Origin: DAIUFH01 sp036844705
Lineage (GTDB): Bacteria > Bacillota > Clostridia > Tissierellales > Tissierellaceae
Assembly (NCBI GenBank): GCA_036844705.1
Contig: DAIUFH010000016.1
Location: forward strand, 1 to 35,428
Reading direction: 5' to 3'
Length of the DNA: 35,428 nt
A program made the position numbers and the translations under genes. The notes below the pieces were generated by a model, which worked only from the letters and a program-made list of their open reading frames with translations, was not told the DNA's origin and made no database searches. This document shows positions 1 through 7,551 of this stretch, piece after piece; position 1 is the first letter of the stretch; every line of letters starts with the position of its first letter.

Positions 1-2
1 TA

Positions 3-524
3 AACTTGCTTAGTTCAAAGCCTATTATTTATGTAGCAAACGTATCAGAGGATGATGTAGTAGACGAGGATTCCAATTTATATGTACAAAAAGTTAAGGA
101 ATTTGCTGCTACAGAAGATGCAGAAGTAATCGTTGTAAGTGCAGAGATAGAAGAAGAGATATCTCAATTAGCTCCAGAAGAAAGAAAAGAATTTCTTTCC
201 GACTTAGGTTTATCTGAATCAGGTCTTGATAAGCTTATAAAAGCAAGCTACCATCTTCTTGGACTAATAAGCTTCTTAACAGCTGGAGAACCTGAAACTA
301 GAGCTTGGACTATAAAAAAAGGTACATTAGCTCCACAGGCAGCAGGAAAAATCCACACCGATATTGAAAGAGGCTTTATCAGAGCTGAGGTTATCGCATA
401 TGATGATTTAATGGCTATTGGTGGTAATTTAGCAACTGCAAAAGATAAGGGACTTTTAAGAATTGAAGGTAAGGAATATGAAATGAAAGATGGAGATGTA
501 GTTCATTTTAGATTTAACGTATAA
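3..524 (+). CDS. ychF: YchF, redox-regulated P-loop ATPase (3' part only)
   Basis: This is the C-terminal part of the OBG-family ATPase YchF, a ribosome-associated ATP-binding protein linked to translation and stress responses. The reading frame is open to the left edge, so the start and the N-terminal G domain are missing. The first visible codons read N-L-L-S-S-K-P-I-I-Y-V-A-N-V, matching the strand after the coiled coil. The C-terminal TGS domain is recognisable: the tail contains HTDIERGFIRAEVI and ends DGDVVHFRFNV, as in full-length YchF. The TTG at position 6 is an internal leucine codon, not a start. A strong terminator follows immediately. Confidence 0.95.
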   Translation, partial: NLLSSKPIIYVANVSEDDVVDEDSNLYVQKVKEFAATEDAEVIVVSAEIEEEISQLAPEERKEFLSDLGLSESGLDKLIKASYHLLGLISFLTAGEPETRAWTIKKGTLAPQAAGKIHTDIERGFIRAEVIAYDDLMAIGGNLATAKDKGLLRIEGKEYEMKDGDVVHFRFNV

Positions 525-529
525 ATTCG

Positions 530-560
530 AAACCGAGTGGATGTTCACTCGGTTTTATTT
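530..560 (+). terminator. Rho-independent terminator of ychF
   Basis: Inverted repeat AAACCGAGTG / CACTCGGTTT with a six-base loop, followed by TTTTATTTT. It overlaps the last codons of the convergent small gene, so the two genes share this end. Confidence 0.9.
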
Positions 561-818
561 TGCTGATTTCAATACTTGTAGTTTTATTTCTTGATTTTCA
601 ACTCTGTCCGTTAACTTATCTAATTTGCCATTTATTTCAGTGATGCCCTCTGCGTTCTGTTTATATCCGTCTAATAGTACATTTAGCTTCTGGCCATGGT
701 CATTTTCTATTCTAAGAATATGTCCTTTTACATCGTTAAGTTTTTCATTTGTTTCTCTTTTAAACTCTAATAACTCCGAATACATCCTTTCTAATAATTC
801 AAAAGTTTTATCTTCCAA
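555..818 (-). CDS. Small coiled-coil protein, function unknown
   Basis: A hypothetical protein of about 87 residues, rich in Glu, Lys and Leu, with heptad-like patterning (ELLERMYSELLEFKRE, then a second segment ITEINGKLDKLTDRVENQEIKL). It is therefore predicted to form a long helical coiled coil. It has no signal peptide or membrane segment. I place the start at the TTG at 818 because a GGGGGAG Shine-Dalgarno sits six bases upstream. The longer frame from the ATG at 860 has no ribosome site. It is convergent with ychF and shares its terminator region. Similar small coiled-coil proteins are common in clostridia without a known role, and I cannot assign one. Confidence 0.6.
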   Translation of the reverse strand: MEDKTFELLERMYSELLEFKRETNEKLNDVKGHILRIENDHGQKLNVLLDGYKQNAEGITEINGKLDKLTDRVENQEIKLQVLKSAK

Positions 819-904
819 CAAGATCTCCCCCGTTTTATTACCTTTGAATAAGTATATCATTCTAAGTTATATTTAATCAATAGAAAATATATGTAAATAT
901 TTAA

Positions 905-941
905 GGCCAGCCCCCAGCGAACATCCTCTGGGGGGCTGGCC
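905..941. repeat. Very GC-rich inverted repeat
   Basis: GGCCAGCCCCC (905-915) is the exact inverse of GGGGGCTGGCC (931-941), with a 15-base loop whose ends can extend the stem. The region around it is AT-rich. It lies just past the stop of the flavoprotein gene ending at 952 and before the small coiled-coil gene. It could act as a terminator for the leftward operon, but no U-run follows on that strand. It may instead be a dispersed palindromic element. Confidence 0.6.
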
Positions 942-951
942 CCAATGAATA

Positions 952-2100
952 TTACACTACTGATGGTTCAAATACTAATTCATTCTTAGCGAATCTATCT
1001 ATACTCAATTTGCTTATATCTATAGTTAATTCTTCCCCTAAAATCAATTCTGACATCAGTAATCCTGTCATAGGTCCAAACATAAATCCATGACCACTAT
1101 AGCCTAATGCAAGATAGAAGCCTTCTAATCCTTTAACAGCACCATATATTGGCTGTCTGTCTGGAGTCATATTATATAGTCCAGCCCATTGTCTTATAAC
1201 TCTAAGCTTTCCTATAGGAGGAAGTAAATCTGTGACTGTCTTAGCCATTTCATCTAAGAACTGCCAGCTTGATGTAATTCTTAAATCCTTTGGCTCATTT
1301 GAGTCTCCTCGCCCCATTATTATGGAGCCATGAGGAGTTTGCTGACAATATATATTTAATGAAAATGACATTACCATAGGACCAAGCATTGGCTCCACTG
1401 GCTCTGTAACTAATATCTGATGTCTTTCGGAGTAAACAGGTATATTTACACCTGCCATTTCACCTATTTGCTTAGAATATCCACCTGCCGCGTTAACTAC
1501 AATATTCGTAGCTATATCTCCCTTATCTGTCATAACACCAATGACCTTACCATCCTTAGTTTTAATTCCAGTAACTGTGGTATAGGTATATATCTCTACA
1601 CCCAATCTAGTCGCTGCCTTAGCATAGGCATCAGTTGTTAAGAATGGATTTAAATGTCCATCCTTTGGACAGAAGGTAGCACTCGTTAGCTTTTCTGTAT
1701 TCAAATAAGGTACTATTTTCTTAGCTTCCTGTGGAGTTAAATAGTCCACTTCCATACCAAGGGATCTCTGAAGTGCTACGTTTTTCTGGAACTGCTCATC
1801 CTCCTTAGGGGTAGAAGCAACTATCAGATAGCCATCTTGCTTGAATTCTATATCACCATCATATTCTAACTCCTCATTAGCAGTCTCAAAGAACTTTATA
1901 CTTTCCATTGCAATCTTGCAATTCATTTCCGTTCCCCATTGCTGTCTGATTCCAGCTCCACATCTTCCTGTTGCACCACTGGCAAGATAGTTTTTTTCTA
2001 ATACTACTATATTTTTAACTCCCTTTTTAGCAAGGTTATAGGCTATGGCACATCCGGAAATTCCACCACCGATTATTAGTACATCTGCCGTCTTATTCAA
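952..2100 (-). CDS. FAD-dependent amine/imino-acid dehydrogenase (DAO family), catalytic beta-type subunit
   Basis: A DAO/DadA-family flavoprotein of 382 residues. The N-terminal dinucleotide fold shows VLIIGGGISGCAIAY and an acidic strand end (VVLEK). CGAGIRQQWG is the family's flavin-contact segment, and the C-terminal LALGYSGHGFMFGP closes the FAD site. Such proteins oxidise secondary or primary amino acids (proline, sarcosine, glycine, opines). It is the last gene of a four-gene operon whose other members are a two-cofactor NAD(P)/FAD plus 4Fe-4S protein and two 2Fe-2S proteins. That is the layout of archaeal dye-linked L-proline dehydrogenase (PDH1) and of HcnABC-like complexes. The start is taken as TTG at 2100, eight bases after AGGAGG. 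The GTG at 2109 overlaps that site. It overlaps the preceding gene by eight bases. The substrate is not proven; proline is the best guess because pruA lies in the same window. Confidence 0.85.
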   Translation of the reverse strand: MNKTADVLIIGGGISGCAIAYNLAKKGVKNIVVLEKNYLASGATGRCGAGIRQQWGTEMNCKIAMESIKFFETANEELEYDGDIEFKQDGYLIVASTPKEDEQFQKNVALQRSLGMEVDYLTPQEAKKIVPYLNTEKLTSATFCPKDGHLNPFLTTDAYAKAATRLGVEIYTYTTVTGIKTKDGKVIGVMTDKGDIATNIVVNAAGGYSKQIGEMAGVNIPVYSERHQILVTEPVEPMLGPMVMSFSLNIYCQQTPHGSIIMGRGDSNEPKDLRITSSWQFLDEMAKTVTDLLPPIGKLRVIRQWAGLYNMTPDRQPIYGAVKGLEGFYLALGYSGHGFMFGPMTGLLMSELILGEELTIDISKLSIDRFAKNELVFEPSVV

Positions 2101-2374
2101 GACTGTCACCTCCTGCAGAAGCTATTTGTCCAAGAGTTATTCCCTTAACTATAGGTCTTCTTGTTGATATCTTCAATTCAGAAATATCTACTCCTTTGAA
2201 GGCTGCAATTTCTCTAAGTATTAAATTTTCACAGGTTCTCCCTTGACATGGTCCCATACCGGCTCTATTTATCCTTTTTATCTCTTCCACTGAGGTATAT
2301 CCTTTACTGATCAACTCCCTTAATTCCTTTAGGGTAATATCAGAGCATCTGCAAATTATAGTATTATCGTCCAT
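2093..2374 (-). CDS. BFD-like [2Fe-2S] small subunit
   Basis: A 93-residue protein with the bacterioferritin-associated-ferredoxin-like (2Fe-2S) fold: CRCSDIT near the N-terminus and GPCQGRTC about 30 residues later supply the four cysteines (CxC and CxxxxC). In sarcosine/proline/opine oxidoreductase complexes this domain is either a separate small subunit or the tail of the alpha subunit. Here it is separate. It starts at an ATG preceded by GGGGG and lies two bases after the alpha-type gene, so translation is probably coupled. It likely passes electrons between the flavin sites of the flanking subunits. Confidence 0.85.
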   Translation of the reverse strand: MDDNTIICRCSDITLKELRELISKGYTSVEEIKRINRAGMGPCQGRTCENLILREIAAFKGVDISELKISTRRPIVKGITLGQIASAGGDSLE

Positions 2375-2376
2375 AA

Positions 2377-3909
2377 CTATATATCCCCCATTCTAATATT
2401 TCTGAATTCATATATATAATCCTTATTAACAGCTGCATGGATTAAAGGGGTCCTGTCAAAGGACTTAAGATTTTGAACCTTTACAATTTTAACGTCAGTT
2501 AGATAATTGCCGAATCTGTCTAACCCCTTAACTATATCGCCATCCTTAGGCAAAGGTGTAAATTCATATGGAATCTTAAATAAAGCCTCATCATCAGAAT
2601 AGCTGCCATCAACAACCATTATTGCAAGACCAGGACACTTGCTTACACACAATGCACAGCCATTACATTTTTCTATATCAAGCTGTGGAAGGTCATTTAT
2701 ATCCTCCATCATTGCAATAGCGTGTCTATTACATGCAATAGTACAAGGATTACAAGGTATCTCCTGAAAGCACTCTATAATAGCAACAGGACCTTCATTT
2801 ATCCTATCTAAGCTTGGAAATTTATTCCTGAATTTTTCTGCATCTGGTAGGTCCATTCTCTTCTTTTCACCTGACATTACTCTTCGTAATGCTGCTAGCT
2901 GTGACCTATAGTCTTCTGCTAGTTTATCAAAATCAGGATGTCTATAGCCTAGGCTTTCTGCTGCATAAAGTCCGGATAAATATCCTTCAACCATTGCCAT
3001 ACTAGCTTCTTCAACTCCAGCTGTATCTCCAGCTACAAAGATTCCCTTTACACTAGTTTCATATCTATCATCTATTACTGGTACAAGTCCACTTAACTCC
3101 TTAACATATTCAAGCTCACAGCCTGCTTGAGCCAATAATTCTGTTAGAGGTGATAAACCAACTGATACACAGATAGTATCTACATCTAATTTCTTTTCAG
3201 ATCCAGGTATTGGATTCTTATCTCTATCAAGCTCATGGATAACTACACTTTCTACATTATCCTTACCCTTAGCTTCCTTGATTGCATGATTGGTTAAAAT
3301 AGGTACTCCCATTCTCTGTATCTTTGAAGCATGAACATGATACCCACCTATTCTTGGAGAATGGTGGATAACTGCTGCCACATCTACCCCAGCCTGCATT
3401 AGCTGATAAGCAATTATTAAACCAATATTTCCTGCTCCAACCATTAGAGCCCTCTTTCCTGGTAATACCCCATAAACATTCATTAGTGTTTGAACTGCCC
3501 CTGCACCATAAATGCCCGGCAAATCATTATTAGGAAAGGCTGAAGCCTTTTCACTTGCTCCAGTAGCAACTACAACAGCCTTAGGCCTTATCTTTATGTA
3601 TTTTCCTTTGTTTTCAGCCGTTATAATTCCATCCTCATAGATGCCTAAAACAGTTGTATCCTCCATGATTTCTATTTTATCCTTGTATTTTTCTATCTCT
3701 TTTAATAATATATTTGATATATCTATTCCTCTTATTGATGCATATTGCTTTTCTGAACCAAAGAACATATGGGTTTGTTTAACCAACTGTCCACCAAGCT
3801 TCTTGCTTCTTTCAATTAATAGTACATTTGAACCGCTAGATGCTGCACTAATAGTAGCACAAAGACCTGCAGGACCTCCACCAATAACTACTAAATCAAC
3901 ATTCTTCAT
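2377..3909 (-). CDS. Pyridine-nucleotide/FAD oxidoreductase with C-terminal 4Fe-4S domain, alpha-type subunit
   Basis: A 510-residue flavoprotein. The first Rossmann motif is VVIGGGPAGLCATISAA near residue 8. A second dinucleotide motif, GAGNIGLIIAY, occurs about 170 residues later. VKGIFVAGDTAG marks the flavin-binding end of the disulfide-oxidoreductase-like domain. The C-terminal region carries two cysteine groups, CNPCTIAC and CNGCALCVSKC, as in ferredoxin-type 4Fe-4S domains. In the related archaeal proline dehydrogenase and HcnB/sarcosine-oxidase-alpha families, this subunit receives electrons from the amine dehydrogenase and can exchange them with NAD(P)H. Its ATG overlaps the stop of the upstream 2Fe-2S gene by four bases. 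The ferredoxin-like tail suggests electrons may be routed to a ferredoxin or quinone pool in an anaerobe. Confidence 0.85.
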   Translation of the reverse strand: MKNVDLVVIGGGPAGLCATISAASSGSNVLLIERSKKLGGQLVKQTHMFFGSEKQYASIRGIDISNILLKEIEKYKDKIEIMEDTTVLGIYEDGIITAENKGKYIKIRPKAVVVATGASEKASAFPNNDLPGIYGAGAVQTLMNVYGVLPGKRALMVGAGNIGLIIAYQLMQAGVDVAAVIHHSPRIGGYHVHASKIQRMGVPILTNHAIKEAKGKDNVESVVIHELDRDKNPIPGSEKKLDVDTICVSVGLSPLTELLAQAGCELEYVKELSGLVPVIDDRYETSVKGIFVAGDTAGVEEASMAMVEGYLSGLYAAESLGYRHPDFDKLAEDYRSQLAALRRVMSGEKKRMDLPDAEKFRNKFPSLDRINEGPVAIIECFQEIPCNPCTIACNRHAIAMMEDINDLPQLDIEKCNGCALCVSKCPGLAIMVVDGSYSDDEALFKIPYEFTPLPKDGDIVKGLDRFGNYLTDVKIVKVQNLKSFDRTPLIHAAVNKDYIYEFRNIRMGDI

Positions 3910-4211
3910 AGCAAGATCCCCTTTCCCTGCTGAATTTCTACTTCCATACCTTCCTCTAAGTCAGTAATGCATGTCCTAACATTTGGCTCACCATTAACTA
4001 CCATTAGACATGATGAACAATTCCCAATTGCACAATAAAATCCCCTTGGTCTGTGCTTAAAAAGACTCTCTCCAAGAACCATAACTCCTGCTGCATGCAA
4101 GGCTGCGGCTATGCTTTCTCCTTCGTAGCCCTCAAGCTCCTGCCCATTAAATTTAAATCTGATTTTTTTACCTCTTTCAAATGTTAAAATAGGATGCTCC
4201 TGAATACGCAA
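3906..4211 (-). CDS. HcnA-like [2Fe-2S] ferredoxin-fold subunit
   Basis: About 101 residues with a plant-type 2Fe-2S domain: a FKFNGQELEGYEGESIAAAL strand-helix start, then CAIGNCSSC and a distal Cys in NVRTC, as in HcnA and the N-terminus of sarcosine oxidase alpha. It is the first gene of the leftward oxidoreductase operon. The likely start is TTG at 4211, eight bases after GGGAG; the upstream GTG at 4220 abuts that ribosome site. Its stop overlaps the next ATG. An extended -10 promoter and a cre-like site lie directly upstream. Confidence 0.8.
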   Translation of the reverse strand: MRIQEHPILTFERGKKIRFKFNGQELEGYEGESIAAALHAAGVMVLGESLFKHRPRGFYCAIGNCSSCLMVVNGEPNVRTCITDLEEGMEVEIQQGKGILL

Positions 4212-4241
4212 GTATGTCACTCCCTTATATTGATTTAGTAA

Positions 4242-4255
4242 AGTAAACGTTTTCC
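4242..4255 (-). promoter_or_regulatory. Candidate CcpA (cre) site in the leader of the oxidoreductase operon
   Basis: The + strand reads AGTAAACGTTTTCC, matching 11 of 14 positions of the palindromic cre form TGTAAACGTTTACA. It lies about 12 bases downstream of the start point predicted from the -10 at 4268-4273, a position where CcpA usually represses. Prediction by eye only. Confidence 0.45.
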
Positions 4256-4267
4256 ATGCCTATAAGA

Positions 4268-4276
4268 ATTATATCA
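4268..4276 (-). promoter_or_regulatory. Extended -10 promoter of the oxidoreductase operon
   Basis: On the minus strand TGATATAAT gives a perfect TATAAT with the TG extension. No good -35 hexamer lies 17 bases upstream, which suits an extended -10 promoter. Confidence 0.5.
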
Positions 4277-4308
4277 TACTATGTAAAAGGTTTAGAACAA
4301 CTTTATAC

Positions 4309-4336
4309 AAAAAAGGATGAACAATCAAGTCCATCC
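4309..4336 (-). terminator. Terminator after purA
   Basis: On the minus strand GGATG and CATCC enclose a loop and are followed by TTTTTT. It lies just past the purA stop and upstream of the promoter of the next leftward operon. Confidence 0.75.
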
Positions 4337-4342
4337 CAATAA

Positions 4343-5614
4343 TCATAGCTCTATATATGCATCTCTATCGGCACCGACTGAAACATATTTTATTTTGGTA
4401 CCTATAGCCTTCTCTATAAATATGATATAGTCCCTTGCCTGCTGAGGTAAATCAGTAAATTTTCTACAATTGCTTATATCAGTGCCCCAGCCTTCCATAT
4501 ATTCTATAATTGGCTTAGCTCTGTTTAATCTATCTCCAATCGGGAAGTCCATTACCCTTTCTCCATCTACATCATAAGCAACGCATATAGGAATCTGTTT
4601 CATATATGACATGACATCTAACTTTGTTATGGCAATTTCATCAGCTCCTTGGACAATACAACCATATCTAGTAGCTACAACGTCAAATGCTCCAACTCTA
4701 CGCGGTCTTCCTGTTGCAGCACCATATTCTCCTCCAGCCTCTCTTAGGGCATCTGCTTCATCACCGAAGAGCTCAGAAGTAAATGGACCTTCACCTACAC
4801 AGGATGAATATGCCTTTACTATGCCAATTATCTTATCAAGCTTAACACCTGGTACTCCTGAGCCTATAGGCGCATAGGCAGCTATTGTAGAGGATGATGT
4901 TGTATATGGATATATACCAAAGTCGATATCTCTCAAGGCTCCAAGCTGTGCTTCAAACATAATTTTCTTATTTTCTTTAACAGCATTGTTAAGGAACACA
5001 CCTGTATCACTAATAAAAGGTTTGATTAACTCTCCAAATTTCTTCAACCAATTATACATATCATCAGCCTTTACAGATTCAGCCTTGTATCCGCCCTCTA
5101 TTAACAAATTCTTGTAGTTGACTATATCCTCTACCTTTTCTCTCAATGTTGCTTCATCCAAAATATCCCCCATTCTAATACCCTTCTTAAGATATTTATC
5201 GGAATATACAGGAGCTATACCTCTTTTAGTAGAGCCATATTTCTTATCCTTCAGTCTTTCTTCCTCTAATGAATCAAGAAGTACATGATATGGCATACAA
5301 ATAACAGCTCTGTCACTTATTTTAAGATTATCAGGTGTTATCTTTATACCTCTTGATGTAAGTTTCTCAATTTCTCCACATAAATGCTCCATATCTATAA
5401 CCATACCATTGCCCATTACATTTATTACATTTTCTCTTAAAATTCCAGATGGTAATAGATTTAGTACGAATTTTCCTAATTCATTAACTACGGTATGACC
5501 CGCATTATTTCCACCTTGATATCTCACTACTACGTCCTGATTTTCAGATAAAAGGTCAACCATTCTTCCTTTACCTTCATCTCCCCAATTTATTCCTACA
5601 ATTGCTGTTAACAT
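4343..5614 (-). CDS. purA: Adenylosuccinate synthase
   Basis: A 423-residue enzyme that joins IMP and aspartate with GTP hydrolysis in AMP synthesis. Hallmarks are the N-terminal WGDEGKGR phosphate loop, the GGNNAGHTVV segment with the catalytic His, and later GAATGRPRRVGAFD and ITKLDV. Length is as usual for the family (about 425-430). The ATG at 5614 follows AAAGGAGTGG. It lies 12 bases after purB, so the two purine genes form an operon read purB to purA, and a terminator follows. Confidence 0.97.
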   Translation of the reverse strand: MLTAIVGINWGDEGKGRMVDLLSENQDVVVRYQGGNNAGHTVVNELGKFVLNLLPSGILRENVINVMGNGMVIDMEHLCGEIEKLTSRGIKITPDNLKISDRAVICMPYHVLLDSLEEERLKDKKYGSTKRGIAPVYSDKYLKKGIRMGDILDEATLREKVEDIVNYKNLLIEGGYKAESVKADDMYNWLKKFGELIKPFISDTGVFLNNAVKENKKIMFEAQLGALRDIDFGIYPYTTSSSTIAAYAPIGSGVPGVKLDKIIGIVKAYSSCVGEGPFTSELFGDEADALREAGGEYGAATGRPRRVGAFDVVATRYGCIVQGADEIAITKLDVMSYMKQIPICVAYDVDGERVMDFPIGDRLNRAKPIIEYMEGWGTDISNCRKFTDLPQQARDYIIFIEKAIGTKIKYVSVGADRDAYIEL

Positions 5615-5626
5615 AAATCCACTCCT

Positions 5627-7057
5627 TTACACTTGAATATTTACGGATAACCCTAAATCATCCTTATATTTATTAAGTACTGGTTTTACCTCATTATTGA
5701 TAAATTCCTCTACCTGTTGTACTGCCCTACCTACAAATTTTATAGGTGCCATCATTTCTTCAATTTCCTTTTTTGATAATGTGAATATAGGGTCATTTGC
5801 GATTCTATCTATTAAATCATTCTTTTCTCCATAAAGCTTAATTCTCTCAGCTGCCGCAACAGAGTGTTTTCTTATGGCCTCATGAAGTTCTTGTCTGTCT
5901 CCACCCTTTTTTACACAATTCATCAAGATATTTTCTGTTGCCATAAATGGAAGCTCTTCTCTCAGATGAGCACCAATAACCTTTGGATATACAACTAACC
6001 CATCAACAACATTTAAATATAGGGACAATATGCCATCTACTGCTAAAAATGCTTCTGGAATACTCAACCGTTTATTGGCAGAATCATCTAAGGTTCTTTC
6101 AAACCATTGACCAGTTGCATTTAATGCAGGGTTTAAAGCATCCACTATTACAAACCTTGAAAGTGAAGCTATTCTTTCACATCTCATTGGATTTCTCTTA
6201 TATGCCATAGCAGATGACCCTATCTGCTCCTTTTCAAATGGTTCTTCAATTTCCTTTAAGTGAGCAAGTAATCTTATATCATTTGAGAATTTATATGCAC
6301 TTTGTGCAATCCCACTTAATACTGATAAAACCTGATAATCAATCTTTCTAGAATAGGTTTGACCGCTTACAGGCTGAGTACCTCTAAATCCCATTTTCTC
6401 AGAGATTCTTTCATCTAATTTCTTTACCTTTTCGTTATCACCTTCAAAAAGTTCCTTGAAGCTTGCTTGGGTGCCAGTCGTTCCCTTAGCTCCACGTAAT
6501 TTTAAATTTGATAAGGTAAAGTCTAACTGCTCTAAATCCAGTAGCAAATCATAAATCCAAAGAGTAGCTCTCTTCCCTACTGTAGTTGGCTGAGCTGCCT
6601 GAAAATGAGTATAACCCAATGTTGGTAGATCTTTATATTTTAATGCAAATTGTGTCAATTCACTGATAGTATTAATAAGTTTTTTTCTAACAAGTTTAAG
6701 TGCCAAATCCATTTGAATTATATCTGTATTGTCTCCCACATAACAAGAAGTAGCTCCTAGATGGATTATCCCCTTAGCTTTTGGACATTGTTCTCCATAA
6801 GCAAATATATGGGCCATAACATCATGTCTGATTTCCCTTTCACGTTTATTGGCAACTTCATAATTTATATTGTCTACATTTTCCTTTAATTCATCAATTT
6901 GCTCTTCAGTTATTGGAAGACCTAATTCCATTTCACTTTCAGCTAAAGCAACCCATAATCTTCTCCATGTCCTATATTTAGTATCAGGAGAAAATACAGC
7001 CTGCATGTCAGAACTAGCATATCTATTGCTCAATGGACTAATATATCTATCATTCAA
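5627..7057 (-). CDS. purB: Adenylosuccinate lyase
   Basis: A 476-residue member of the fumarase/aspartase superfamily. It cleaves adenylosuccinate to AMP and fumarate, and SAICAR to AICAR. The superfamily signature appears as GSSAMAYKRNPMRCERI around residue 285, and YTHFQAAQPTTVGKR holds a catalytic His region. The long form resembles clostridial and animal-type PurB (about 475 residues) rather than the shorter Bacillus form (about 430). The start ATG at 7057 is preceded by GAAGGAGGA. It is first in the purB-purA operon, with a sigma-A-like promoter upstream. I saw no purine riboswitch in the leader. Confidence 0.96.
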   Translation of the reverse strand: MNDRYISPLSNRYASSDMQAVFSPDTKYRTWRRLWVALAESEMELGLPITEEQIDELKENVDNINYEVANKREREIRHDVMAHIFAYGEQCPKAKGIIHLGATSCYVGDNTDIIQMDLALKLVRKKLINTISELTQFALKYKDLPTLGYTHFQAAQPTTVGKRATLWIYDLLLDLEQLDFTLSNLKLRGAKGTTGTQASFKELFEGDNEKVKKLDERISEKMGFRGTQPVSGQTYSRKIDYQVLSVLSGIAQSAYKFSNDIRLLAHLKEIEEPFEKEQIGSSAMAYKRNPMRCERIASLSRFVIVDALNPALNATGQWFERTLDDSANKRLSIPEAFLAVDGILSLYLNVVDGLVVYPKVIGAHLREELPFMATENILMNCVKKGGDRQELHEAIRKHSVAAAERIKLYGEKNDLIDRIANDPIFTLSKKEIEEMMAPIKFVGRAVQQVEEFINNEVKPVLNKYKDDLGLSVNIQV

Positions 7058-7096
7058 TCCTATTCCTCCTTCAATATGGAATTTTATTACTTTAAA

Positions 7097-7125
7097 AATA
7101 TATCACTTTTTATCCAATTTGTAAA
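7097..7125 (-). promoter_or_regulatory. Sigma-A promoter of purB-purA
   Basis: On the minus strand TTTACA (7125-7120) and TATATT (7102-7097) are separated by 17 bases, about 40 bases upstream of the purB start. Confidence 0.6.
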
Positions 7126-7174
7126 AAAGTTTTTTCAAAAAAATGCAAACTTTTTTGAAAAGCCTCTTAAAATA

Positions 7175-7210
7175 AGCAAAGCCAGAAATAGAAATTTTCT
7201 ATTCTGGCTT
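7175..7210 (-). terminator. Terminator after tlp
   Basis: A long inverted repeat, AAGCCAGAAATAGAAA against TTTTCTATTCTGGCTT with one bulged base, directly past the tlp stop. The following minus-strand bases are T-rich but interrupted. Confidence 0.7.
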
Positions 7211-7222
7211 CTTTGATTGTAA

Positions 7223-7456
7223 TTACTTATAGCCTTTTTCTTTGGCTATAGCCTCTTCCTTAATCTCTTCTCTCTTACCATTAAGAGAGTCGAGTCTATT
7301 TTTATTTTTTTCGATTAATCTCTGTTTTTTATCAGGATCATCGGTTTCCTCAATCATATCTTTTGTTTCTCTATAGTTAGAGATTGTATGATTGATTTGA
7401 TATTGAAGTTTTTCAACATTATCTCTTCTATCATCTGGATTCGGCTTATTTTTCAT
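7223..7456 (-). CDS. tlp: Small acid-soluble spore protein Tlp
   Basis: A 77-residue, highly charged protein that matches the Tlp family of minor spore proteins, made in the forespore and degraded at germination. The N-terminal PNPDDRRDNVEKLQ and the C-terminal EEIKEEAIAKEKGYK closely match Bacillus Tlp, and the length is typical. The ATG at 7456 follows AAGGAGAT. A very good sigma-G promoter precedes it. Its presence supports a spore-forming host. It lies directly downstream of the encapsulin gene, in the same direction but with its own promoter. Confidence 0.92.
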   Translation of the reverse strand: MKNKPNPDDRRDNVEKLQYQINHTISNYRETKDMIEETDDPDKKQRLIEKNKNRLDSLNGKREEIKEEAIAKEKGYK

Positions 7457-7518
7457 TTTTAAATCTCCTTGCTACAATTTTTAAATAAAAATTGTGACTA
7501 TTAGACAAACCATGATAT

Positions 7519-7547
7519 TATTATGCCAGATAATAAAAAAATTATGC
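7519..7547 (-). promoter_or_regulatory. Sigma-G-type forespore promoter of tlp
   Basis: On the minus strand GCATA (7547-7543) and CATAATA (7525-7519) are separated by 17 bases. This fits the forespore sigma-G pattern (GNATR, CATNHTA). It sits just beyond the stop codon of the encapsulin gene, so tlp can be transcribed independently. Confidence 0.65.
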
Positions 7548-7551
7548 AAAA

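Noticed and set aside
4611..4877. Rightward open frame inside purA
   Set aside because: It is an antisense shadow of a strongly supported housekeeping gene, with no ribosome site.
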